From Sulfurivermis sp041678005 (GTDB taxonomy: Bacteria; Pseudomonadota; Gammaproteobacteria; Thiohalomonadales; Thiohalomonadaceae): a stretch of DNA of 64,000 nt. The stretch covers positions 1 to 64,000 of the forward strand of contig JBAYOW010000002.1 in the NCBI GenBank assembly GCA_041678005.1, in the 5' to 3' direction. How positions within the stretch are numbered: the stretch's first letter is position 1; the number at the start of each line of letters is the position of its first letter. The notes beneath the pieces were generated by a model. That model searched no databases. It saw nothing but the letters and a program-made list of their open reading frames with translations, and had not been told where the DNA came from. The translations under genes were made by a program, and so were the position numbers. Positions 41,115-50,420 of this stretch are shown piece by piece.

Positions 41115-41435
41115 TCAATCCATCGAGCAGAAAACATCACGCATCATGCCGATCAAGCTAAGTGTACGACTGTCATCTACCCGATAATATACCCGGTTGG
41201 CATCTTTGCGGGTGGAGAGTATGCCTTTATCACGCAGAATAGCGAGGTGCTGGGAAATATTACTTTGTGAAGTACCGACACTGCTGACGATATCCTGCAC
41301 ACTGACTTCCTTGTCGCCCAACACACAAAGAATCTTCAGACGCAGGGGATGTGACATGGCCTTGAGAGAACGCGCGGCACGCTCGATATCCTCATCTCGT
41401 GTAATAAGTCCATCATTTGCAGCTTCAGTTTCCAT
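41115..41435 (-). CDS. ArsR-family winged-helix regulator
   Basis: A 106-residue ArsR/SmtB-type repressor with the SHPLRLKILCVLGDKEVSVQDIVSSVGTSQSNISQHLAILRDKGIL helix-turn-helix and the DANRVYYRVDD wing. Cysteines occur in ILCVLG and near the C-terminus (VFCSMD), and a two-cysteine persulfide or metal switch, as in BigR/SqrR, is possible but not shown. ATG 41435 or 41447 could be the start. It lies directly upstream of DUF2892 and rhodanese genes, a context typical of sulfur-responsive regulators. Confidence 0.87.
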   Translation of the reverse strand: METEAANDGLITRDEDIERAARSLKAMSHPLRLKILCVLGDKEVSVQDIVSSVGTSQSNISQHLAILRDKGILSTRKDANRVYYRVDDSRTLSLIGMMRDVFCSMD

Positions 41436-41556
41436 CCTCTTCCCCATTATTATGGTCCGCAGGATCAATGCCACGATTTGACAACGCATGATCCCCTGCT
41501 TTTATAGCGTAAAACAATATACAATAAGATGCTGTTTGAAAAGAACCTCACTTACC

Positions 41557-41717
41557 GGGGAAAACCATCTCTTAAGTAACCTGCGGCTCACGTTACTGCG
41601 GACGCTGGTACAAGGCAAAAACATGCGAAAAATGTATCTTGCAACTGGTAAATGAGCATTAAAAGCAGGTTTGTAACACCGTGATAGCCAAGCAGGTAGT
41701 TATTCAGAGGTTTCCTA
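41557..41717. repeat. MITE-like element, copy 2 (about 160 bp)
   Basis: Shares with copy 1 (1572-1717) the ordered blocks CAAGGCAAAAA..., GGTAAATGAGCATT, TTTGTAACACCG and the end CAGGTAGTTATTCAGAGGTTTCCTA. The left terminal repeat is eroded (GGAAAACCATCTCTTAAGTAAC). It ends 30 bases before the gpmI start, mirroring the position of copy 1 before mutM. Confidence 0.7.
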
Positions 41718-41746
41718 ACAGCCAACAACAACCCGTCGATAAAACA

Positions 41747-43318
41747 ATGTCAGATAACCACCGACCACGCCCACTAATGCTTGTCGTACTCGACGGCTGG
41801 GGCTATTCCGAAAATCCACACTACAACGCCATACTCCACGCACAGACTCCTGTCTGGGACAAGCTCTGGAGTGAGCACCCACATACCTTTGTACGCACTT
41901 CTGGTGCTGAAGTTGGTCTGCCGGCAGGCCAAATGGGCAACTCTGAAGTTGGCCATCTTAATCTGGGTGCTGGCCGGGTCGTCTATCAGGAGTTTACCCG
42001 CATCAGTCGGGCGATTAAAACCGGCTCATTTTTTACCAACCAGACCCTGACCAATGCAGTGGACCTGGCGGTGGATAGCAACAAGGCTGTCCATATCCTT
42101 GGTTTGTTCTCGCCAGGCGGTGTACATGGCCATGAAGAGCATATCCATGCCATGCTGGAACTTGCCTTGCAGCGTGGGGCAAAAAATATTTATCTGCACG
42201 CCTTTCTCGATGGTCGCGACACCCCGCCTAAAAGCGCAGCCACTTCCCTGCGCCTGCTGCAGGAAAAGATCGATCAGCTGGGAGGCGGCCAGATTGCCTC
42301 CATAATCGGTCGTTTCTATGCCATGGATCGTGATCATCGCTGGCCACGCATTCAATCCGCCTACGATCTGATCACCGGCTGTCAGGCTGATTTTGAAGCA
42401 CCAGATGCGCTCACCGCGCTTGAGATGGCCTATGCCCGTGGTGAAACCGATGAATTCGTTAAGGGCACCTGGATCATTCCTGCCGGCGGCAAGCCGGTGA
42501 GCTTTGCCGATGGTGATGTGATTGTTTTCATGAATTACCGCTCCGATCGGGCGCGCCAGATCACACGTCCTTTCATCGAGGCAGATTTTGACGGCTTTGA
42601 ACGCAAGTGCAAGCCAAAGCTGGGCCAGTTTGTCAGCTTGACTGAGTACAACACTGATTTTGACATTCCAGTGGCCTTTCCGCCCGAACGTCTGCGCAAC
42701 GTACTCGGCGAATACATCTCACACCTTGGCATGCAGCAGTTACGTATTGCCGAAACAGAAAAATATGCCCACGTTACCTTTTTCTTTAACGGCGGTCGCG
42801 AGGAGCCATTTGAATTCGAGGATCGTATTCTGGTTCCTTCTCCCAAGGTTCCTACCTACGATCTACAACCAGAAATGAGCGCACCTGAGGTGACAGACAA
42901 AATGGTCGATGCGATCCTCAGTGAAAAATACGATGTCATCATATGCAACTACGCCAATGCCGATATGGTCGGCCACACAGGCAACTTTGCCGCCACTATG
43001 CAGGCAATTGAGACACTGGATGGCTGCATCGGCCGCCTGCTTGAGGCCCTGGCTAGTATTGGTGGCGAAATGCTGATCACCGCAGACCACGGCAATGCCG
43101 AACAAATGGTAGGCGATGATACCGGCCAGCCACACACCGCCCACACCTCAAACCCGGTGCCACTTATCTACGTTGGCTCTCGCCAGCTAACGCTCAACCC
43201 AGGCATTCTTTCGGATATCGCCCCCACCATGCTCAGCCTGATGGGCCTGGATATACCGATAGAAATGACCGGGCAAAATCTCATTACTGCGATCCCGGAA
43301 GACGAACAACAGTCGTGA
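41747..43318 (+). CDS. gpmI: 2,3-bisphosphoglycerate-independent phosphoglycerate mutase
   Basis: Glycolytic enzyme interconverting 3- and 2-phosphoglycerate with two manganese ions. The 523-residue protein has the metal Asp16 in VVLDGWGY, the phosphorylated Ser66 in GQMGNSEVGH, FLDGRDTPPKSA, and ITADHGNAEQM near the end. ATG 41747 is the family start; the upstream 22 codons of the open frame come from the MITE-like repeat. It overlaps the EnvC gene by four bases (GTGA), heading the operon gpmI-envC-ctpA-yibQ. Confidence 0.97.
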   Translation: MSDNHRPRPLMLVVLDGWGYSENPHYNAILHAQTPVWDKLWSEHPHTFVRTSGAEVGLPAGQMGNSEVGHLNLGAGRVVYQEFTRISRAIKTGSFFTNQTLTNAVDLAVDSNKAVHILGLFSPGGVHGHEEHIHAMLELALQRGAKNIYLHAFLDGRDTPPKSAATSLRLLQEKIDQLGGGQIASIIGRFYAMDRDHRWPRIQSAYDLITGCQADFEAPDALTALEMAYARGETDEFVKGTWIIPAGGKPVSFADGDVIVFMNYRSDRARQITRPFIEADFDGFERKCKPKLGQFVSLTEYNTDFDIPVAFPPERLRNVLGEYISHLGMQQLRIAETEKYAHVTFFFNGGREEPFEFEDRILVPSPKVPTYDLQPEMSAPEVTDKMVDAILSEKYDVIICNYANADMVGHTGNFAATMQAIETLDGCIGRLLEALASIGGEMLITADHGNAEQMVGDDTGQPHTAHTSNPVPLIYVGSRQLTLNPGILSDIAPTMLSLMGLDIPIEMTGQNLITAIPEDEQQS

Positions 43319-44463
43319 GAATACTGCTGCTGCTTTTACTACTGTTGCCAGGTCTGAGCCTGGCGGCAGGCAGCACACAACAAGCACCCAAGCGTCATGC
43401 CAAGGAAGCCGAGCTGCAGCAACTGCGCGAGCGCATTACTGTCTTGCGCGGCGAACTCAACAAGGTACGCAGCCGCTACGATGCCCTGCGCGATGAGCTA
43501 CGTGGTGTAGAAGAGTCGGTGGCGCAGGCCAACAAGGACTTGCGCCAACTTGATGTGCAACTAAACACACAAACGCGCCGCCTGGATGATCTGCAAAAAC
43601 GTCGTAAGGATCTGCAAGGCTCAATCGCCATGCAACGTCAGCAACTGGCTCAACAAATCCGCGCCGCCTACGTCATGGGTCGGCAGGAATATTTGAAAAT
43701 CCTGCTCAATCAGGAAAACCCCGCCACGCTTGGTCGCGCCCTGACTTATTACGACTACCTCAATCGCGCCAGGGCAAAACGGATCACCACCATGCTGGCG
43801 GCCGTGCAACAACTTGAGGACGTACAGCAAGAGATCGAATTTGAAAATCAACGACTTGGCCAAATACGCGATGAGCAAAGACAACACCAGGCAAAACTGA
43901 AAAAAACCCTCGCAACACGCAGTGATTTGCTGGCGGAACTGAAGCAGGAAATGAACAGCAAGGATCAGCGCCTCAAAGGAATGCTGGCTGATGAAAGGGA
44001 ACTGGAAAAATTAATCATGGCCCTCGCTCAGGCGCTGGGGGATATTCCCCCCGAGGCAGGCAACCAACAACTATTTGCCAAATTACGCGGCAAACTTCCA
44101 TGGCCGGTACAAGGACGTATTGTTGCCAGTTATGGCAGCCCTCGATTGGGTAACATAGTTTGGCAAGGTGTACTGCTGGGAGCAAATGAAGGATTGCCAG
44201 TACGGGCTGTATTTCATGGCCGCGTCGCCTTTGCCGATTGGCTACGCGGCTTTGGTTATTTAATGATCCTCGATCATGGCGATGGCTATATGAGCTTATA
44301 CGGCAACAACCAAAGCCTGCACAAGGAAGTAGGTGACTGGGTTGCGGCAGGCGAGACAATCGCCAGTGTGGGAGCCAGCGGTAGTGATAACCGCACCGGT
44401 GTTTATTTTGAAATACGCCGTAAAGGAAAACCTCAGGATCCCACACGCTGGTGTCGCCGCTAA
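43315..44463 (+). CDS. envC: Murein hydrolase activator EnvC
   Basis: A 382-residue periplasmic protein with a signal peptide (about residues 1-18), long coiled coils (about 28-115 and 165-230) and a C-terminal LytM domain (about 262-380). The LytM zinc ligands are mostly missing: the usual HxxxD position reads VLLGANEGLPV and the HxH position reads SLYGNN. As in E. coli EnvC it should therefore activate amidases at the division site rather than cut peptidoglycan itself. GTG start overlapping the gpmI stop. Confidence 0.92.
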   Translation: MRILLLLLLLLPGLSLAAGSTQQAPKRHAKEAELQQLRERITVLRGELNKVRSRYDALRDELRGVEESVAQANKDLRQLDVQLNTQTRRLDDLQKRRKDLQGSIAMQRQQLAQQIRAAYVMGRQEYLKILLNQENPATLGRALTYYDYLNRARAKRITTMLAAVQQLEDVQQEIEFENQRLGQIRDEQRQHQAKLKKTLATRSDLLAELKQEMNSKDQRLKGMLADERELEKLIMALAQALGDIPPEAGNQQLFAKLRGKLPWPVQGRIVASYGSPRLGNIVWQGVLLGANEGLPVRAVFHGRVAFADWLRGFGYLMILDHGDGYMSLYGNNQSLHKEVGDWVAAGETIASVGASGSDNRTGVYFEIRRKGKPQDPTRWCRR

Positions 44464-44623
44464 CCCATAGTCTTGAAAGGGTGCAAGGCTGCAGGATGGA
44501 CAGTTGCGTACCCTGCCTCCAACACATTCTTGCCCACAAACCATCTCCATTCTGAGGTAATATCAATAGCTGGACTTACAGCGGCAGTAGTATTTAAAAC
44601 AGGGACCAACCCGGAGTCATATA

Positions 44624-45946
44624 ATGAAACAAGCCACACGCTCCTTACTCATCCTCTTCACCGGCCTGGCATTGGGCACTCTGCTCACGCTGGGCGGCAG
44701 CGTACTGGCCGATCGCTCCAATGAACAACCAGCCACTCTGCCGCTGGAAGAGCTGCGTAATTTTTCTGAGATCTTCGGCAAGATTAAAGATGACTATGTC
44801 GAAGAGGCAAAAGACAAGAATCTGTTGGAAAATGCCATACGCGGCATGCTCGCCGGGCTGGATCCACACTCAGCCTATCTTGATCCGGATGAGTTCAAGG
44901 AACTGCAGGTTGGCACTAGCGGTGAATTTGGTGGCCTGGGCATTGAAGTGGGCATGGAAGATGGCTTTGTCAAAGTAGTCTCACCCATCGACGACACACC
45001 CGCCCAGGCAGCAGGCGTCAAGGCTGGCGACCTGGTCATTCGCCTTGATGAAACACCAGTGAAGGGCATGAGTCTGAATGATGCCGTGAAAATGATGCGC
45101 GGCAAACCAGGTACCGACATTACGCTCACCATCATCCGCGATGGCGAACAAAAACCCCTTAAGATAACCATCACCCGCGACATCATTCGCGTGAAGAGCG
45201 TCAAGTTCCAGATGCTGGAAGAAGGCTATGGCTATCTACGCATTACCAGCTTCCAGAATCAAACCGCCGAGCAGGTCAACAAAGCTGTCAGCGAAATGAA
45301 GAAGACCAACAACAAGATGCATGGTCTGGTGCTGGATTTGCGTAACAACCCTGGTGGTGTACTCGGTGCTGCGGTATCCGTCTCCGATGCCTTTCTCGAC
45401 AAGGGCATGATCGTCTACACCGAAGGCCGCGCCAGGGATGCAGAGCTGCGCTATACCGCAACGCCTGGCGATATCCTCAAAGGCGCGCCCATTGTCGTGC
45501 TGGTCAATGGTGGCTCGGCATCGGCCTCGGAGATTGTCGCCGGGGCACTACAGGATCACAAACGCGCCATAATCATGGGCTCACGCACCTTCGGCAAGGG
45601 CTCGGTGCAGACTATCTTCCCGATGAGCAACAACAGCGCCATCAAGCTCACCACTGCGCGCTACTACACGCCAGGTGGTCGCTCAATCCAGGCCGATGGC
45701 ATCGAGCCGGATATCAAGCTCAAGGCCGTCAAACTGGTGGAGACAGAAGACAATGAAGGCGATCGACTAAAGGAGGCCAACCTGACCGGCCACCTGGCCA
45801 ATGGTAATGGCAAGACCAGCAAGGATGGCGAAAAGGACAAAGATGACAAGAACCAGACATCTGTTGATATCGTCAACAAAGACTATGCCCTGCACGAAGC
45901 ACTCAACCTGCTCAAGGGGCTGACCATCCTGCAAGCGCGTCAATAG
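44624..45946 (+). CDS. ctpA: Carboxyl-terminal processing protease (S41 family)
   Basis: A 440-residue periplasmic protease. Order: signal or anchor (about 7-28), N-terminal helical region (GLDPHSAYLD), PDZ domain (about 95-175, GGLGIEVGMEDG...), and the protease domain with the catalytic Ser in VNGGSASASEIVAGAL and Lys in GSRTFGKGSVQ. A charged low-complexity linker (KTSKDGEKDKDDKNQ) lies near the C-terminus. It is in the gpmI-envC-ctpA-yibQ operon, so it probably acts on cell-wall hydrolases or their regulators. Confidence 0.95.
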   Translation: MKQATRSLLILFTGLALGTLLTLGGSVLADRSNEQPATLPLEELRNFSEIFGKIKDDYVEEAKDKNLLENAIRGMLAGLDPHSAYLDPDEFKELQVGTSGEFGGLGIEVGMEDGFVKVVSPIDDTPAQAAGVKAGDLVIRLDETPVKGMSLNDAVKMMRGKPGTDITLTIIRDGEQKPLKITITRDIIRVKSVKFQMLEEGYGYLRITSFQNQTAEQVNKAVSEMKKTNNKMHGLVLDLRNNPGGVLGAAVSVSDAFLDKGMIVYTEGRARDAELRYTATPGDILKGAPIVVLVNGGSASASEIVAGALQDHKRAIIMGSRTFGKGSVQTIFPMSNNSAIKLTTARYYTPGGRSIQADGIEPDIKLKAVKLVETEDNEGDRLKEANLTGHLANGNGKTSKDGEKDKDDKNQTSVDIVNKDYALHEALNLLKGLTILQARQ

Positions 45947-45950
45947 CAAG

Positions 45951-46742
45951 ATGATATTCCAGCGCATGCTTATTGCCTTGGTGCTGAGCTGCGCTGCGCT
46001 GGCAGCACAGGCTCAGCCATTGATCGCCATTATCATCGACGATATTGGCGACCGCTACGACTACGGTATGCGCGCCATGAATCTCCCTGGCGCGCTTACC
46101 TACTCCATCCTGCCGCATACTCCCTACGCCAGACACTTCGCCGAATTGGCTCATCGCCAAAGTCGAGAAGTGATGCTGCACCTGCCCATGCAGGCCGAGC
46201 GCGGCAACCGCCTTGGCCCAGGCGCTATCACCCAGGCAATGTCAGAAGAAGAATTCCGCCACAGCGTACGGGATAATCTTGCCTCCATTCCTCACGTACG
46301 TGGCATTAATAATCACATGGGCAGCCTGCTAACCCGCTCACGCATGCACATGAACTGGCTGATGAGCGAAATCGAAGCCCACGATGGACTGTTCTTTGTC
46401 GATAGCGTGACCACCTTGCACACCGTGGCACAATATGTCGCACAGGGTCATCAACTGCCCACCACCAGACGCGATATTTTTTTGGATAGCGAACGTGATA
46501 TCGACAGCATACGCCGACAGTTTGCCCGCTTGCTTGATGTGGCCTACCAAAACGGCCACGCATTGGCCATCGGCCACCCTTATCCCGTTACCATGCAAGT
46601 ACTGAGCGAAGTACTGCCTTATCTGGATAACTTCGGCGTCCAGCTCGTATCAGTATCAAAACTTATTTCCAGCCAACAACAAAGGAGACCAAAACTATGG
46701 CACGCGTCCTTGCCCCCCTCGCCCCCGGCTGCGAAGAACTAG
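45951..46742 (+). CDS. Divergent polysaccharide deacetylase (YibQ-like)
   Basis: A 263-residue secreted protein with a signal peptide (about 1-21) and the divergent polysaccharide deacetylase fold: LIAIIIDDIGDRYDYGMRA provides the metal Asp pair, followed by MLHLPMQAE, RGINNHMGSLLT and ALAIGHPYP. These match the YibQ family. Starts 4 bases after the ctpA stop. Its last 46 bases overlap the DJ-1 gene in another frame. Confidence 0.93.
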   Translation: MIFQRMLIALVLSCAALAAQAQPLIAIIIDDIGDRYDYGMRAMNLPGALTYSILPHTPYARHFAELAHRQSREVMLHLPMQAERGNRLGPGAITQAMSEEEFRHSVRDNLASIPHVRGINNHMGSLLTRSRMHMNWLMSEIEAHDGLFFVDSVTTLHTVAQYVAQGHQLPTTRRDIFLDSERDIDSIRRQFARLLDVAYQNGHALAIGHPYPVTMQVLSEVLPYLDNFGVQLVSVSKLISSQQQRRPKLWHASLPPSPPAAKN

Positions 46743-47245
46743 AAGCCGTCACCATCATCAACTTACTGCGCCGCGCCGACATAGAAGTCATCAGCGCCAG
46801 CCTCGATAGCGGCCCCGTGAAGGGGGCGCACAATATCATCCTGCAGGCAGATACCACACTGGATGAAGCGCTGAAAAGTGACTACGACATGGTCGTCCTG
46901 CCTGGCGGTGGCCCCGGCTCCGACCGACTGGACCAAGACCCACGTATCGAAGCCGTGCTGCAAAAAATGGCTAGTGCAGAAAAATATACGGCTGCCATTT
47001 GCGCCGCCCCCAAGGTGCTCGGCCGGATTGGGTTGCTGACAGGCAAACGCGCCACCTCTTATCCAGGTGTTGTCGATAAGATGGCGCTACCCGAAGTCAC
47101 CTACCTGAACGAAGCCGTAGTGCAGGACGGCAAGGTCATTACCTCGCGCGGCCCCGGCACAGCAATAGACTTCGCTCTGCAGCTCATTGAGGTTCTCACC
47201 AACCGTGCTAGGCGCGAACAGGTCGAAGCCGGACTGGTGCGCTAG
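46697..47245 (+). CDS. DJ-1/PfpI-family protein (YajL-like)
   Basis: A 182-residue protein with the DJ-1 nucleophile Cys102 in AAICAAPKVL, the acidic helper in GCEELEAV, and GPGTAIDFALQLIEVL. Members act as chaperones, glyoxalases or deglycases against carbonyl damage, with some dispute over which is physiological. The start lies within yibQ, preceded by AAAGGAG, so the pair is translationally coupled. ubiD follows 6 bases later. Confidence 0.92.
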   Translation: MARVLAPLAPGCEELEAVTIINLLRRADIEVISASLDSGPVKGAHNIILQADTTLDEALKSDYDMVVLPGGGPGSDRLDQDPRIEAVLQKMASAEKYTAAICAAPKVLGRIGLLTGKRATSYPGVVDKMALPEVTYLNEAVVQDGKVITSRGPGTAIDFALQLIEVLTNRARREQVEAGLVR

Positions 47246-47251
47246 CCACTT

Positions 47252-48715
47252 ATGAAATACAAAGATCTACGGGATTTTATTAAATTACTTGAGCAACGGG
47301 GCGAGCTGAAGCGCATTAGCATCGAGGTCGATCCATATCTGGAAATAACGGAAATCTGCGATCGTGTGTTACGGTGCGGTGGCCCGGCCTTGTTGTTTGA
47401 GAATCCCAAGGGTCACAAGGTGCCGATACTGGCCAATTTGTTTGGTACGCCTGAGCGCGTGGCGCTTGGCATGGGTGAGGAGTCGGTAAGCGCCTTGCGT
47501 GAGGTCGGTCAGTTGCTGGCCTTTCTAAAGGAGCCTGAGCCGCCCAAGGGCTTGCGTGATGCGATTGAAAAACTGCCGCGCTTCAAACAGGTGCTCAATA
47601 TGTCGCCCAAGCTTGTCAAACATGCTGCTTGTCAGGAAATAGTGCTGACTGGCGATGAGGTTGATCTGGCACAATTACCGATCCAGACCTGCTGGCCTGG
47701 TGATGTTGCGCCACTCATCACCTGGGGTCTGGTGATCACCCGAGGGCCACACAAGGAACGACAGAATCTCGGCATTTACCGTCAGCAAGTTTTGGGCAGA
47801 AACAAGCTCATCATGCGCTGGCTTTCGCACCGTGGTGGTGCGCAGGATTTTCGTGAGTTTCAGCAGCAGCACCCCGGCCAGCCGTTTCCCGTGGCCGTTG
47901 CCCTTGGTGCCGATCCGGCGACCATACTCGGCGCGGTGACTCCCGTGCCAGATACCTTGAGTGAATATGCTTTTGCCGGTCTTCTGCGCGGCAGCAAGAG
48001 CGAGGTGGTCAAATGCATCGGCAATAATCTGCAAGTGCCCGCCTCGGCAGAATACGTACTGGAAGGCGTAATTCATCCGGATGAAATGGCCGAAGAAGGA
48101 CCATATGGCGATCACACTGGCTACTACAATGAAGTAGATCGCTTTCCAGTCTTTACTATCGAGCGCATTACCCAGCGACAAAATCCTATTTACCACTCGA
48201 CCTATACCGGTCGGCCACCGGATGAGCCAGCCGTACTCGGTGTGGCGCTCAACGAGGTATTCATTCCCATCCTGCAAAAACAATTTCCTGAGATTGTGGA
48301 TTTTTATCTGCCACCGGAGGGCTGCTCCTATCGCATGGCCGTTGTCAGCATCCGTAAACAATACCCAGGCCACGCCAAACGTATCATGCTGGGGATCTGG
48401 TCTTTCCTGCGGCAGTTTATGTACACCAAGTTTGTCATCGTCACTGACGATAATATTGATATACGCAATTGGCAGGATGTAATATGGGCGATGACAACGC
48501 GCATGGATCCGGCACGTGATACCACAATGATTGAAAATACACCGATCGACTATCTGGATTTTGCCTCGCCGATCTCAGGACTAGGCTCCAAAATTGGCCT
48601 TGATGCCACTAATAAATGGCCAGGCGAAACCACGCGCGAATGGGGCCGGCCTATACAAATGAGTGAGGCGGTAAAACAGCGTGTTGATGAGCTATGGACT
48701 GAGCTGAAATTATGA
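47252..48715 (+). CDS. ubiD: 4-hydroxy-3-polyprenylbenzoate decarboxylase
   Basis: Prenylated-FMN-dependent decarboxylase of ubiquinone synthesis. The 487-residue protein matches UbiD throughout: MKYKDLRDFIKLLEQRGELKRI, the IYRQQVLGRNKLIMRWLSHRGGAQDF prFMN region, and the catalytic Glu-Arg-Glu area in EGPYGDHTGYYN. UbiX, which makes the cofactor, is not in the window. It overlaps the next MFS gene by four bases. Confidence 0.97.
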   Translation: MKYKDLRDFIKLLEQRGELKRISIEVDPYLEITEICDRVLRCGGPALLFENPKGHKVPILANLFGTPERVALGMGEESVSALREVGQLLAFLKEPEPPKGLRDAIEKLPRFKQVLNMSPKLVKHAACQEIVLTGDEVDLAQLPIQTCWPGDVAPLITWGLVITRGPHKERQNLGIYRQQVLGRNKLIMRWLSHRGGAQDFREFQQQHPGQPFPVAVALGADPATILGAVTPVPDTLSEYAFAGLLRGSKSEVVKCIGNNLQVPASAEYVLEGVIHPDEMAEEGPYGDHTGYYNEVDRFPVFTIERITQRQNPIYHSTYTGRPPDEPAVLGVALNEVFIPILQKQFPEIVDFYLPPEGCSYRMAVVSIRKQYPGHAKRIMLGIWSFLRQFMYTKFVIVTDDNIDIRNWQDVIWAMTTRMDPARDTTMIENTPIDYLDFASPISGLGSKIGLDATNKWPGETTREWGRPIQMSEAVKQRVDELWTELKL

Positions 48716-50100
48716 ACACAAGCAATCACGAGATATCTGTCCCACGCCATCGTATCATCTTCGCCAGCCTGGTCGGCACCACCATTGAATTCTATGATTT
48801 TTATATCTACGCCACCGCCGCAGTCTCGGTATTTCCATTGCTTTTTTGTCCCAAAACAGCTAGCGGCACCGAGCTGCTCGCCTCGATGGCCACCTTTTCC
48901 GTAGCCTTCATCGCACGGCCAGTCGGCTCCATGCTGTTTGGCCATTTTGGTGATCGCATCGGCCGCAAGGCCACCCTGATTGGCTCGCTGCTGACCATGG
49001 GCATAGCCACCTTTCTCATCGGCATGTTACCCACCATCATGCAAATTGGCCTGTGGGCACCAGCCATGCTGACGATACTGCGGTTCTGTCAGGGACTGGG
49101 ACTGGGCGGCGAGTGGTCGGGTGCTGCCTTGCTGGCTACCGAAACCGCCGAACCGGGGAAACGCGCACGTGCCGCGATGTGGCCACAGCTCGGTGCACCC
49201 TTTGGCTTTATTCTTGCCAATGGCTTTTTTTTACTGCTAACGCAATGGTTTGACTACAACTCCGCAACGGGGCAACTGGACGACAGCTTTTTGGTTTGGG
49301 GTTGGCGACTGCCTCTTCTGTTGTCCATCGTGATGGTCTCGCTAGGTTTGTATGTGCGTACCAGGCTGGCAGAAACACCGGTCTTTGCCCGCGCGATGGA
49401 GCGAGGGGAAAAACTCAAGGCACCATTAAACACGGTCTTTCGCAAACACCCAAAAGAACTATTGCTTGGCACCTTCATCATGCTGGCCACCTATGGGCTG
49501 TTTTACCTGATGACCACCTGGATTCTGTCCTATGCCATCGGCAAGGTCGAGCTGGGACTTCTCGGTATCAACTACCACGATTTTCTTGTGCTGCAATTGA
49601 TCTCGGTACTGTTCTTTGCCGCCACCATACCCATCGCTGGCTGGCTGGCCGACTACTATGGCCGCCGTCATTTTCTGCTGGTGGTAACAGCCGCCTGCCT
49701 GGTCTTTGGCCTGAGCTTTAACAGCTTTCTTGACCCTGCCGTGATGGGCACAGGAGAGCAGGCCAATATGGGCCTAATGTTGTTGTTTCTCTGCACCGGC
49801 ATGACCCTTATGGGACTATCGTTTGGCCCCATGTCGGCGATCCTGCCAGAACTGTTTCCCACTAACGTGCGCTACAGCGGATCTGGCATAGCCTATAATT
49901 TTTCTTCCATCCTGGGTGCTGCGTTGACACCTTTTATCGCCGTCTGGTTGGTACGCAGCTTTGGGGTTGGCTATGTCGGGATCTATCTGTCAACGCTCGC
50001 ATCACTTACCCTCATAGCACTTTGGCTGGCACCGGAAACGCGCGACAAAAGCCTTGATGATCTACAGGCAACGATCAACATAGAAACGACTTCACCCTGA
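48712..50100 (+). CDS. MFS transporter, metabolite:H+ symporter (MHS) family
   Basis: A 462-residue inner-membrane carrier with about 12 membrane segments. GTTIEFYDFYIYATAA at the start and FGHFGDRIGRKATLIGSLLTMG (motif A) are typical of the ProP/ShiA/KgtP group, as are RFCQGLGLGGEWSGAALL and LPELFPTNVRYSGSGIAYN. Such proteins import osmolytes or organic acids. ATGA overlap with ubiD suggests co-transcription; whether the substrate is an aromatic acid linked to UbiD is speculation. Confidence 0.9.
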   Translation: MNTSNHEISVPRHRIIFASLVGTTIEFYDFYIYATAAVSVFPLLFCPKTASGTELLASMATFSVAFIARPVGSMLFGHFGDRIGRKATLIGSLLTMGIATFLIGMLPTIMQIGLWAPAMLTILRFCQGLGLGGEWSGAALLATETAEPGKRARAAMWPQLGAPFGFILANGFFLLLTQWFDYNSATGQLDDSFLVWGWRLPLLLSIVMVSLGLYVRTRLAETPVFARAMERGEKLKAPLNTVFRKHPKELLLGTFIMLATYGLFYLMTTWILSYAIGKVELGLLGINYHDFLVLQLISVLFFAATIPIAGWLADYYGRRHFLLVVTAACLVFGLSFNSFLDPAVMGTGEQANMGLMLLFLCTGMTLMGLSFGPMSAILPELFPTNVRYSGSGIAYNFSSILGAALTPFIAVWLVRSFGVGYVGIYLSTLASLTLIALWLAPETRDKSLDDLQATINIETTSP

Positions 50101-50420
50101 AAATTAACTGTCAGTGATTTGCTGCGTAGCAAACCCCGCCGCTCAGCGTGTAGAAGAATTATTTATGTAAGGCGCAATAACCAGCGGGCGTTGTGTCGAA
50201 TGCATGGAGCCATATGCGCGAATGTGACAAAACTTTTCACCCTCTCCCGCCAGCGGGAGAGGGGGGCTTTACACAGTCAAGGGCGGGCATTCATGCCCGC
50301 GTGTGTGTTTATAGTCACGTTCAGCGATCAAACAGTCGCTCGACTCAGAACCGTCATTCCCGCGCAGGCGGGAAACCAGGAATTCAAAAAAACTGGACCC
50401 CCGCCTTCGCGGGGCCCAGG
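50101..50420. repeat. Composite palindromic repeat island 5
   Basis: Contains module D (50170-50200), module A (50239-50267), module C (50281-50315), the unique segment before module B (50320-50345, inverted relative to island 1) and module B with its tail (50350-50420). The tail matches island 1 (12940-12990, inverted) and stops abruptly at about 50420 where ISL3 sequence begins. Confidence 0.85.
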
